Part shown: one piece after another, positions 1-7,460 of the stretch
Position numbering within the stretch: position 1 is the stretch's first letter
Layout: the number at the start of each line of letters is the position of its first letter
DNA from: an uncultured Bacteroidales bacterium
GTDB taxonomy: Bacteria > Bacteroidota > Bacteroidia > Bacteroidales > Paludibacteraceae
Assembly: GCA_946619625.1 (NCBI GenBank)
Contig: CAMOMF010000101.1
Coordinates: forward strand, 1 to 8,912
Direction: 5' to 3'
Length of the DNA: 8,912 bases
Translations under genes and position numbers: made by a program
Notes under the pieces: model-generated
What the model was told of the DNA's origin: nothing
The model's database searches: none
The model's input: the letters and a program-made list of their open reading frames with translations, nothing else

Positions 1-2079
1 CTGCGGCGGCGAAAGGCAGCCAAAAAGCGCCGTGCCGCACGCCCGCCCGCCCAAACCGAGCCAACCGATAACCCCGCCCCGCGAGCCATCGTGATAGTGG
101 CAGGTTTTGCCGACCTGCCCTGCCAACCTGCCACCACCCGGCAGAGTATGGATGAGATGTGCAATGGCGACAATTACACCTATGATGGCGCTTACGGCTC
201 GGCAAAGAAATATTTCGAGGACCAGTCTTCCGGCACCTATATTCCGCAATTCGATGTGTTCGGCCCCATCACACTGCCCAAAACCATGGCGTATTATGGT
301 GCCAATGATGAACAGGGGGGGGACGTGAATGCCGGAGAAGCGATTATCGACGCTTGCCGTATTCTGGACCAACAAGAGAACGTTGACTTCAGCCTTTATG
401 ACTCAGACCGCGATGGCAGAGTGGATTTCGTATATTTGATTTATGCCGGTTACGGTGAGAACTTCGCAGGTTCGGACCCGAACACCATCTGGCCCCACAA
501 ATGGACCGTAAGTTTTTACCCGGATGAAGACATCACATACGATGGTGTCACACTGGCAACTTATGCCTGCTCGGCGGAACTGAACGGCGCGTCCGGCACC
601 ACCCGTTGCGGTATCGGCACGCTTTGTCACGAGTTCAGCCACGTGCTTGGTCTGCCCGACTACTATGATACCCAATACGGAGAGAACTACGACAACAACC
701 TTATTCCCGGCTCTTGGGATATTATGTCCGGCGGCAACCACCTCTTGGAGGGACACAGTCCCTGCAACTACACCGTGCATGAGAAGTTCCAGTTCGGTTG
801 GGCGACACCCGAAATACTCAACCGGCCACAAGACATCACCCTCTCGCCTTCAGGCAATTACTACTACATTGCAACCGACGGCAGGGAGAAAACACCCGTT
901 TCGCCCGACACGGTATATTACCTCGAGAACCGTCAGAAAACGGGGTGGGACCGTGGTGTTCCCGGTCACGGGCTAATGATTTGGCGAGTGGTATATGACG
1001 AAGAGAAGTGGAATGAAAATGGTCCGAATGACACCCCCGGCGAAGCAAACTACATATACTTGCCTGCCAACGGTATATACAACGGCGGCAATGCCGGTGA
1101 CCCTTACCCGGGGTTATCTCGTGTCACCTCGTTTGAAGTACCCAACACCATATACGGACTGAACGACATCACCGAAACAGAGGGCAACATAAATATCCGT
1201 TTCTTTGTGGGTTGCGACGGTTACACCGTGGATGTGAATGCAACCAAGGCAAACGTCATTGAGACGCAAACAGGCAACTGTTACCCTGCCCACTCCGCCT
1301 ACACCGCCACCATACAACCTATGAAGACGTACTTCATATCAGACCTCACCGTCACCATGGGGGGCTTGCTACTTTTCGAAGGGATTGACTACACCTACAT
1401 CGGCGAAGTTCTCACAATCCCTTCGCTCACCGGCGATGTACAGATTGACGTCACAACGGAGAAAATACCTTTCGATTACGACCATTGCATGTACTTTTTC
1501 TGGCACGCCGACTCCGCCGTACAAGGCAGCCACCCTGTCCTGAGCGACATCAATTGGACCCTGTCCGCCACGGGTAGCACTTATCGCGGATTTGATAGTC
1601 CGGCAACTGACAGAGGAGCACAGTTCGGCAGTCGCAGTACTTCGCCCGGAGACGTAACGCTCTACACTACAGAGATGAGCAACTGCCTCATTACCAAAGT
1701 GCAAGTAGTGGCATGCGTAGCAAAGGGGTCCGGCACTATAGAAGCGGTCTTGGATGACGAGAATCTGGGCACACAACAACTGCAAGAAAAAGTCAGCGAA
1801 TATGTCTTCGACAACCCTGAAGGGTATCATGGCGCACTCGAACTGCGCTTCCGCAACCTGGAACATGCGCTCTTCATTCGCAGGATAACAATACATTTTG
1901 CCGACGAAACCGACAATCCCAATGGTCTGGATGCCATTCAGGCGCTCCCGCTTTCGGGTGAAATATTGGGAATATATAGTATTACGGGCCAATACTTTGG
2001 AGACAACATAGTTTATTTGCCGCAAGGGCTGTATATTGTGCACCGTGCGGACGGAACAGAAAAAATATTGATTCAATGA
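1..2079 (+). CDS. M6-family secreted zinc metalloprotease with C-terminal sorting-like tail (5' end outside window)
   Basis: The frame is open from base 1, so the GTG at 91 is probably internal; the paralogue downstream aligns across it (PRAIVIVAGFADL here, PRGLIILAQFSDL there). The signal peptide and most of the propeptide are missing. Visible parts, in order: a basic, Pro-rich linker (1-87); the M6 catalytic domain, with a calcium-loop-like DSDRDGRVD at about 400-426, the zinc motif HEFSHVLGLPD starting at 628 (His, Glu, His, and the Asp usual for M6) and a Met-turn-like WDIMSGG at 715-735; a small beta domain with the VTMGG signature (about 1285-1461); a beta-sandwich-like region (about 1495-1900); and a C-terminal tail (1969-2076, GIYSITGQ ... 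GLYIV) resembling T9SS sorting domains. It is predicted to be exported and to act at the cell surface or outside. Its stop overlaps the next start by ATGA. The M6 call is firm; substrate and secretion route are inferred. Confidence 0.92.
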   Translation: MRRRKAAKKRRAARPPAQTEPTDNPAPRAIVIVAGFADLPCQPATTRQSMDEMCNGDNYTYDGAYGSAKKYFEDQSSGTYIPQFDVFGPITLPKTMAYYGANDEQGGDVNAGEAIIDACRILDQQENVDFSLYDSDRDGRVDFVYLIYAGYGENFAGSDPNTIWPHKWTVSFYPDEDITYDGVTLATYACSAELNGASGTTRCGIGTLCHEFSHVLGLPDYYDTQYGENYDNNLIPGSWDIMSGGNHLLEGHSPCNYTVHEKFQFGWATPEILNRPQDITLSPSGNYYYIATDGREKTPVSPDTVYYLENRQKTGWDRGVPGHGLMIWRVVYDEEKWNENGPNDTPGEANYIYLPANGIYNGGNAGDPYPGLSRVTSFEVPNTIYGLNDITETEGNINIRFFVGCDGYTVDVNATKANVIETQTGNCYPAHSAYTATIQPMKTYFISDLTVTMGGLLLFEGIDYTYIGEVLTIPSLTGDVQIDVTTEKIPFDYDHCMYFFWHADSAVQGSHPVLSDINWTLSATGSTYRGFDSPATDRGAQFGSRSTSPGDVTLYTTEMSNCLITKVQVVACVAKGSGTIEAVLDDENLGTQQLQEKVSEYVFDNPEGYHGALELRFRNLEHALFIRRITIHFADETDNPNGLDAIQALPLSGEILGIYSITGQYFGDNIVYLPQGLYIVHRADGTEKILIQ
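315..322 (+). repeat. eight-G homopolymer run inside the first M6 protease gene
   Basis: GGGGGGGG at 315-322 encodes part of DEQGGDVN in the catalytic domain. It is the longest single-base run I noticed within a coding region here. Losing one G gives TGA at 326-328, and gaining one gives TGA at 384-386, both before the zinc site at 628. It is a candidate slippage site; the present length keeps the gene in frame. Confidence 0.6.
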
Positions 2080-3758
2080 GAAAGATTTTTGGGGTATTAT
2101 TTTCAATGACCATTGCCGTGACGGCGATGGCTCGACCTGCGCAACCCGGACCGGTAGTGATTACCGGGTCAGACGGCACAGAACACATAGTCTACCTGCA
2201 TGGAGACGAGTTTTTCCATTACATGACCACGGCGGACGGGCAGTGGGTGGAAATGCAGGACGGACTGCTCAAAACCGTTCCTGCCCTCTCCGAACACGAA
2301 GTGACACTTCGCCGCGAACAACGCCGCGTCATGGTGATGCCGCGCCATATTACAGAAGCGGCACTCATCGAGCAACCGCTTAACATCGCACCGCGGGGAC
2401 TCATTATTCTGGCGCAATTCAGCGACCTCAGTTTCCAGGCGGAAAACAACCTGGCAGGTTTTACCGCCATGTTCAACAGCGAAACATACTCCTACAACGG
2501 TGCTACCGGTTCTGCCAAACGTTATTTTGAAGACCAGTCCTTCGGTCAGTACAGCCCGCAGTTCGATGTGGTCGGACCGGTCACGGTGTCGCGCAATCAG
2601 GCATATTACGGACAGAATGACCGTTCCGGCAATGACACCCATGCCGCCGACCTGATTATCGAGGCATGCCAGATTGCCGACACAGCATTCGGTGTGGATT
2701 TCACCAAGTACGACAACAACAACGATGGCATTATTGACTTCGTATATGTGGTGTATGCAGGTCGCGGAGAGGCGGACGGTGGCGCCAGCAGCACCATTTG
2801 GCCTCACACCTCGTGGATTTACAGTGATCCATATGGAGGACAGACTATTCGCCTTGACGGAAAGATACTGGACACTTACGCCTGCTCCAACGAGTTGCAC
2901 ATCGTCTTGGGTTATGGCTTGACGCGCGACGGAATTGGTGCTTTCTGCCATGAGTTCACCCACGTACTCGGTCTGCCTGACCACTATGCCACCAATAACA
3001 GCACGGCCAAAGTGACGGGTGATTGGGACATCATGTGTTCGGGTTCGTACAATAACAACAGTAACACGCCTGCAGGATACACTGCCTACGAGCGGTTCTT
3101 CCTCGGGTGGATAACACCGATTCTCCTCAACGAGCCGGTTACCATTGACTCCATGCAACCGCTCAACACCAGTGGAGAGACGTATATTATCACCGAAACG
3201 GGTGAGAGCAACCTCATTGGTAACGACCCCAACCCGACTACGTTCTTCTTATTGGAGAACCGTCAGCAAACCGGTTGGGACACGTACATCCCCGGACACG
3301 GCATGCTCATCACCAAGATTGCCTACAACTACTATAAATGGGCAAACAACACCGTCAACAACAGTGCCTCGTCGATGGGGTATGATATTATCGAGGCGGA
3401 CGGCAAGGCACCATCCATCTACGACACCGGCGGAAGTGGTAAGCAAGGTGACGCATTCCCCTGTGTTACAGCCAATTCGTACTCGCCATACGAGCAGTAC
3501 CCCATCACCCAAATCAAAGAGAACGGCAACACCATTTTCTTCAATTTTATGGGAGGTTACGATGCTCCTGCCACCATTGCCAAGGCAAGCGCACTGGAAC
3601 AGTATGGTGAGGACTACACCGAAATAGTGGGTGTGTATGACCCCTCAGGACGACTGATCTTCACCGAAGGCAAACTCAATTCGCTTGCGCCCGGCACCTA
3701 CATCGTGGCGTTCAGCAATGGCAAGAAACACAAAGGCATAAAACTGGTTATCCGATGA
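2076..3758 (+). CDS. M6-family secreted zinc metalloprotease with signal peptide and C-terminal sorting-like tail
   Basis: This is a complete 560-residue protein. Residues 1-19 form a signal peptide (MRKIF, a hydrophobic core, then AMA before Arg20). A propeptide follows, with the GDEFFHYMTTADGQW segment common at the N-terminus of M6 proteases. The catalytic domain (about 105-430) carries an Asp/Asn-rich calcium-like loop DNNNDGIID at 213-221, the zinc site H292-E293-x-x-H296 with D302, the Met-turn-like WDIM, and ENRQQTGWD, which the first protease also has as ENRQKTGWD. The last 40 or so residues (VGVYDPSGRLIF ... LAPGTYIVAF) resemble a T9SS type A sorting tail. It lacks the two extra beta domains of its neighbour. 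The start is set by the signal peptide and by the ATGA overlap with the upstream stop; its own stop overlaps the xth start in the same way. Together the two are a tandem duplication. Substrate unknown. Confidence 0.94.
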   Translation: MRKIFGVLFSMTIAVTAMARPAQPGPVVITGSDGTEHIVYLHGDEFFHYMTTADGQWVEMQDGLLKTVPALSEHEVTLRREQRRVMVMPRHITEAALIEQPLNIAPRGLIILAQFSDLSFQAENNLAGFTAMFNSETYSYNGATGSAKRYFEDQSFGQYSPQFDVVGPVTVSRNQAYYGQNDRSGNDTHAADLIIEACQIADTAFGVDFTKYDNNNDGIIDFVYVVYAGRGEADGGASSTIWPHTSWIYSDPYGGQTIRLDGKILDTYACSNELHIVLGYGLTRDGIGAFCHEFTHVLGLPDHYATNNSTAKVTGDWDIMCSGSYNNNSNTPAGYTAYERFFLGWITPILLNEPVTIDSMQPLNTSGETYIITETGESNLIGNDPNPTTFFLLENRQQTGWDTYIPGHGMLITKIAYNYYKWANNTVNNSASSMGYDIIEADGKAPSIYDTGGSGKQGDAFPCVTANSYSPYEQYPITQIKENGNTIFFNFMGGYDAPATIAKASALEQYGEDYTEIVGVYDPSGRLIFTEGKLNSLAPGTYIVAFSNGKKHKGIKLVIR

Positions 3759-4519
3759 AAATAGTCTCTTACAACCTCAACGGCATCCGCTCTGCAATGG
3801 GCAAAGGGCTCCTGACATGGCTCGCCCAATGCAACCCGGATGTGTTCTGTATTCAGGAAACCAAGGCGCAGCCGGAACAAATCGACGTATTGGCGTTCGA
3901 ACAACTTGGTTATCACGCCTATCTGCACTCTGCCGAGAAAAAGGGATACTCAGGTGTGGGCATATTCTCCAAGCGCGAGCCTGACCGGGTGGTTGTAGGA
4001 ATGGGCAAACCCCGCTATGACAGCGAAGGGCGCGTCCTCCGTGCCGATTTTGGCGACATAACCGTGGTATGTGTTTACATCCCCAGCGGTACAACGGGGG
4101 GCATCCGGCAAGAGTTCAAAATGGATTTCCTGGAGGTGTTCCTGCAGTTCATTACCCAACTAAGGCGTGATCGCCCCAACATCATCGTCTGCGGTGACTA
4201 CAATATCTGCCATAAGCCCATTGACATTAACCACCCCGAGCGACAAGTGGGCGTCAGCGGTTTCTTGCCCGAAGAACGCGAGTGGATGGACCGCTGGGAA
4301 GAGAGCGGCATGGTGGACTCGTTCCGCTTGTTCTGCCATGAACCCAACCGCTACTCGTGGTGGAGCTACCGTTTCGGTGCACGCGAACGTAATGCAGGTT
4401 GGCGCATCGACTATCATTGGGTGAGCGAACCCCTGAGAGAGCGCGTTGAGGACGCACAGATACTCACCGACGCTGTTCACTCTGACCACTGCCCCGTCAT
4501 GGTCACAATCAAAGACTAA
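3755..4519 (+). CDS. xth: exodeoxyribonuclease III (AP endonuclease, ExoIII/APE1 family)
   Basis: A 254-residue cytoplasmic base-excision-repair nuclease. The family cuts DNA 5' of abasic sites and degrades duplex DNA 3' to 5', using Mg2+. The metal- and phosphate-binding residues are all present: N7 in SYNLNGIR, E35 in IQETKA, Y108 in VYIPSG, D148 and N150 in GDYN, the RIDYHWVS segment, and D244-H245 in HSDHCPV near the C-terminus. Length is normal for the single-domain family. The start overlaps the protease stop by ATGA, so its translation is probably coupled to that of a secreted protease; lptB begins 2 bases after its stop. Nothing in it suggests a role in envelope biology, so it is most likely a housekeeping gene carried in the operon. 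Confidence 0.97.
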   Translation: MKIVSYNLNGIRSAMGKGLLTWLAQCNPDVFCIQETKAQPEQIDVLAFEQLGYHAYLHSAEKKGYSGVGIFSKREPDRVVVGMGKPRYDSEGRVLRADFGDITVVCVYIPSGTTGGIRQEFKMDFLEVFLQFITQLRRDRPNIIVCGDYNICHKPIDINHPERQVGVSGFLPEEREWMDRWEESGMVDSFRLFCHEPNRYSWWSYRFGARERNAGWRIDYHWVSEPLRERVEDAQILTDAVHSDHCPVMVTIKD

Positions 4520-4521
4520 CT

Positions 4522-5313
4522 ATGCAAGACGAACAAATGGTGCTACGCACCGAACATTTGGTAAAGAAATACGGCAAGCGTACGGTCGCCAATGATGTCA
4601 GTATCAACGTTCACCAAGGCGAGATTGTCGGTCTGCTCGGTCCTAATGGAGCGGGCAAAACGACCACGTTCTACATGACCACCGGACTGATTGCCGCCAA
4701 CGAAGGCGAAATCTACTTGGACTTCGTCCGCAACGGGCAGAAAGAGAGCGTCTGCATCACCAAGTTCCCCATGTACAAACGCGCCCAAATGGGCATCGGC
4801 TACCTGCCGCAAGAAGCAAGCGTGTTCCGCAAAATGTCGGTCGAGGACAATATCCGCAGTGTGCTGGAAATGACGAAGTTCACCAAGGAGTACCAACAAG
4901 AGAAACTGGAGCAACTGATTCGCGAGTTCAACTTGGGGCACGTACGAAAGAACCTCGGCGACCGCCTGTCCGGAGGAGAACGACGCCGTACCGAAATCGC
5001 CCGCTGCCTTGCCATCGAGCCCCGTTTTGTCATGCTGGACGAGCCTTTCGCAGGTGTGGACCCCATCGCCGTACAAGAGATTCAGGATGTAGTGTGGCGG
5101 CTCAAGGATAAGAACATCGGTATCCTTATCACCGACCACAACGTGGACGAGACGCTGCAAATCACCGACCGTGCTTACTTGTTGTTCGAGGGCAAGATTC
5201 TTTTCCACGGCACACCCGAAGAACTGGCAGCCAATCCCATTGTCCGCAAGAACTACCTTGGTCGTGACTTCGTTCTCAAGAAAAAGACCAAACTCACAGA
5301 CGACAATGGATAA
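4522..5313 (+). CDS. lptB: LPS export ABC transporter ATP-binding protein LptB
   Basis: A 263-residue ATPase. LptB dimers power LptFG to pull LPS from the inner membrane and push it along the Lpt bridge to the outer membrane. The full nucleotide-binding site is visible: Walker A GPNGAGKTT (40-48), Q-loop Q97 in GYLPQEASVF, ABC signature LSGGE (149-153), Walker B FVMLDE (169-174), and switch His206 in TDHN. GYLPQEASVFRKMSVEDNI and DEPFAGVDPIAV are characteristic of LptB rather than of other branched-chain-type ATPases. A short insert around residues 68-78 (FVRNGQKESVC) lengthens the protein compared with the roughly 240-residue enterobacterial form. No lptF, lptG, lptC or lptA is in the window. 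The gene starts 2 bases after xth, and its last 8 bases overlap the next glycosyltransferase gene, which supports a shared LPS transcription unit. Confidence 0.97.
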   Translation: MQDEQMVLRTEHLVKKYGKRTVANDVSINVHQGEIVGLLGPNGAGKTTTFYMTTGLIAANEGEIYLDFVRNGQKESVCITKFPMYKRAQMGIGYLPQEASVFRKMSVEDNIRSVLEMTKFTKEYQQEKLEQLIREFNLGHVRKNLGDRLSGGERRRTEIARCLAIEPRFVMLDEPFAGVDPIAVQEIQDVVWRLKDKNIGILITDHNVDETLQITDRAYLLFEGKILFHGTPEELAANPIVRKNYLGRDFVLKKKTKLTDDNG

Positions 5314-6022
5314 CTACCGCGAACTGCATATTATCATGCCGGTAAAGGATTCCATCCGGACGGTGCGCGAGGCACTAAGCAGTCTGTACGCCTCAACGGA
5401 CCTCAACTGGCGCTTTACCATCTACAACGACTACTCCACTGCAGAGAACACTGAGTTACTGCGGCAGTGGTCCCTGCAATACGGCTTTGAGTTGGTCAAC
5501 TGGGAGGAGAGGACCAAACACCCATCGCCCAACTACCGATTCACCCTGATTGACGCGCAGCGCAAGGCACTGCAAGAACATGCCGACCTGCTCATCATCG
5601 AGAGTGATGTGCTCGTCCGCCGCGACACCATTGCCCGCATCCGCACTGCCCGACAAGACCGCGTAGGCATGGTGGCGGCTGTCACCCACGATGAAAACGA
5701 CAAGGTCAATTTCCCCTACAAGTACGCCGTACTGTGGAAACCCACACCTACATTCACCTCCAAGCGGTTCTCATTCTGCTGTACTTTGCTCACTTTGGAG
5801 TACTTGCAGGCGTACTCGTTCGAACAACTCAACCCGGAAAAAGATTGGTTCGATGTGACCATTTCGCGCAAATCCTTGGAACACGGTTTCCGCAACCTGC
5901 TTCTCATGGACACTCCCGTACTGCACAAACCCCACAGCAGCCGCCCATGGAAACAAATGAAGTACACCAACCCCATCAAGTATTATTTCCTCAAACTCTT
6001 CCACCGCCGCGACAAGATATGA
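5306..6022 (+). CDS. small family-2-type glycosyltransferase, probable LPS core/O-antigen synthesis
   Basis: A 238-residue cytoplasmic protein with a GT-A fold pattern. The first strand and helix are LHIIMPVKDSIRTVREAL (7-24). NDYSTAEN (41-48) stands where most GT2 enzymes have DDGSTD. HPSPNY (72-77) and an acidic IIESD (97-101) take the place of the usual DxD metal site. KDWFD may supply the catalytic acid. The frame is open well upstream inside lptB, but I place the start at ATG 5306, because it gives a complete first strand and overlaps lptB by only 8 bases. ATG 5336 would remove half of that strand. The stop overlaps the next gene by ATGA. The setting between lptB and a second glycosyltransferase points to sugar transfer onto LPS; donor and acceptor are unknown. 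I recall similar short proteins from Bacteroidales genomes. Confidence 0.83.
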   Translation: MDNYRELHIIMPVKDSIRTVREALSSLYASTDLNWRFTIYNDYSTAENTELLRQWSLQYGFELVNWEERTKHPSPNYRFTLIDAQRKALQEHADLLIIESDVLVRRDTIARIRTARQDRVGMVAAVTHDENDKVNFPYKYAVLWKPTPTFTSKRFSFCCTLLTLEYLQAYSFEQLNPEKDWFDVTISRKSLEHGFRNLLLMDTPVLHKPHSSRPWKQMKYTNPIKYYFLKLFHRRDKI

Positions 6023-7440
6023 AGCCCTTGGTATCCGTCATAGTGCCTTGTTACAACATGGAGCAGTATTTGGAAGAGACGCTCCTTTCCGTCGTCGCGT
6101 CCGACTACCAACCGCTGGAAGTGTTGGTCATCGATGATGGCAGTACCGACGGCTCACAGGCGATTGCCCGACAAATGGCACTGCAACATCCTAACATACA
6201 GGTTGTCAGCCAACAGAACGCAGGGGTCAGTGCAGCGCGAAACAACGGACTCGGTTGTGCCAAGGGCGAATATATTCTGCCTTTGGACGCAGACGACCGC
6301 ATTGGAGCTACTTTCATCTCGCACGCAGTGGAGGCGATGGAGGTAAACCCCGCCCTCAAGGTGGTTTATTGCCGCGCGGAGTTCTTTGGCGAGAGGCAGG
6401 GTGAATGGCGTCTGCCGCCCTACTCTCCTGCCCTGTTGGCTCGAAAGAACATGATTCCCGCCACCGCCCTCTATCACCGTACGGACGCGCTGCAAGCGGG
6501 AGGATACTGCCAAGAAGAAATGTACCGCGAAGACTGGGATTTTTGGTTGTCTCTGCTCGAACAAGGCGGCGAGGTGTTGCGCTTGGACGAGACGGGGTTC
6601 TTTTATCGTATTCGCACCGGTTCACGCCGTCACCTGACCTCGCAGCAGAAACGCCTGGTGGTTGACGCCATCAACCGCCGCCATCCTGAATACATGCGCC
6701 GATACTTGGGCGGTCCGCTGCATTACCACCGTTCATGGTCCAGACTGCTGAACTTCTTCCGCTCAGAAAAGATTATTGGCCCCATAATCTCTCCCCCTTT
6801 AAGGGGAACCCGGAGGGTCCTTCACTGCGGGCGCAACACGCTCTACGAGCAGGACGGTCTGGTCATTAAGGCTTTTGCCAAGCCGGGATTCCTGAAGGCA
6901 CTGCTTTACGGATTTTTCATCAAGAGCAAAGCCCGCCGCAGTTACGAGAATGCCCAACGTCTCATGGAAAATGAAGTATATACTCCCGACCCCGTGGCAT
7001 ACTGCGAAGTGCGCGTCTGCGGCTTCTTACGCGAGTCGTACTACGTCTGCAGAAAGGCCGTTGGCACACATACGTTCAACGAATTGATAGGACACCCCGA
7101 GTTCCCCAACCGCAACGAGATTCTCAGTTCTATCGGATGGTACACGGCATGTATGCACGAGATCGGGGCGCTACATCAGGACTACTCCGGCGGAAACATC
7201 ATGTTCGACGAAGACGGTTTCGTCGAAGTCATTGACCTCAACCGTATTCGCTGGCGCAAACACATTGGGTTTGAAGAGGGTTGCAAGAACTTCGAGCGAC
7301 TCAACATCGACCGTGAAGCATTAACGGTCATGGCGGAGTCGTACGCTGCTGTGCGTCATTTTGACCCCAAAAAATGCGCGGAATACATCATCTCGCACCG
7401 CTGGTGGAAACACATTCGTCAGGGCATCACCAACTTGTAA
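6019..7440 (+). CDS. bifunctional GT2 glycosyltransferase fused to Kdo/WaaP-type LPS kinase
   Basis: A 473-residue two-domain protein. Residues 1 to about 255 are a classic GT2 inverting glycosyltransferase: VSVIVPCYNMEQYL, VIDDGSTDGS (37-46), NAGVSAARNNGL, the metal site LDADD (89-93) and the catalytic E171-D172 in REDWDFW. Residues from about 272 are a protein-kinase-like LPS kinase domain (Kdo kinase/WaaP/InaA type): K284 in LVIKAF, the SKARRSYENA helix, the catalytic loop H386-x-D388 ... N393 (HQDYSGGN), and metal-binding D406 in VIDLNR. It would add a sugar to, and phosphorylate, the LPS core on the cytoplasmic face. The joint (about 256-271) is encoded by a palindromic, repeat-like sequence, and the kinase seems to lack the first few tens of residues usual for the family. 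The start is chosen at the ATGA overlap with the upstream gene; the open frame upstream of 6019 is a shadow. Both domains look intact at their catalytic residues. Confidence 0.88.
   Translation: MKPLVSVIVPCYNMEQYLEETLLSVVASDYQPLEVLVIDDGSTDGSQAIARQMALQHPNIQVVSQQNAGVSAARNNGLGCAKGEYILPLDADDRIGATFISHAVEAMEVNPALKVVYCRAEFFGERQGEWRLPPYSPALLARKNMIPATALYHRTDALQAGGYCQEEMYREDWDFWLSLLEQGGEVLRLDETGFFYRIRTGSRRHLTSQQKRLVVDAINRRHPEYMRRYLGGPLHYHRSWSRLLNFFRSEKIIGPIISPPLRGTRRVLHCGRNTLYEQDGLVIKAFAKPGFLKALLYGFFIKSKARRSYENAQRLMENEVYTPDPVAYCEVRVCGFLRESYYVCRKAVGTHTFNELIGHPEFPNRNEILSSIGWYTACMHEIGALHQDYSGGNIMFDEDGFVEVIDLNRIRWRKHIGFEEGCKNFERLNIDREALTVMAESYAAVRHFDPKKCAEYIISHRWWKHIRQGITNL
6785..6820. repeat. palindromic repeat-like sequence at the glycosyltransferase-kinase joint
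   Basis: CCCCTTTAAGGGG at 6794-6806 is a perfect inverted repeat (6-base arms, one central T). It is followed by GGAACCCGGAGGGTCC (6805-6820), which is imperfectly self-complementary. The C-run/G-run composition differs from the surrounding coding DNA. From memory it resembles short C/G-run repeats with a CCCTTTA core that are scattered between genes in Bacteroidales genomes; this needs a genome comparison. It is read through in frame as part of the interdomain linker (PPLRGTRR). Confidence 0.5.
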
Positions 7441-7460
7441 ATTTGTAAACTTACTATAGC

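Noticed and set aside
91..93. GTG at 91 as the start of the first protease
   Set aside because: The frame continues upstream to base 1, and the paralogue aligns through this point in the middle of the protein, so the codon is internal and the gene starts before the window.
431..438. TATATTTG matching the Bacteroidetes -7 promoter element
   Set aside because: It lies within the protease coding sequence and there is no TTTG about 19 bases upstream, so it is a chance match.
1369..2106. Long open frame of 245 codons on the minus strand, and other minus-strand frames such as 2169-3158
   Set aside because: They run antisense to the M6 proteases, have no recognisable domain and are explained as shadows of GC-rich coding sequence.
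4096..4101. G6 run in xth (and a similar G6 run at 1359-1364) as slippage sites
   Set aside because: Runs of six are shorter than typical phase-variable tracts, and xth is a housekeeping gene with no reason to switch.
5171..5305. Upstream extension of the small glycosyltransferase into lptB
   Set aside because: It would overlap the intact lptB by over 140 bases, and the added residues show no glycosyltransferase pattern. ATG 5306 gives a complete domain with an 8-base overlap.
5734..6018. Upstream extension of the glycosyltransferase-kinase fusion
   Set aside because: It lies wholly inside the preceding glycosyltransferase gene in another frame. The GT2 first strand begins right after ATG 6019, which forms an ATGA junction like others in the operon.
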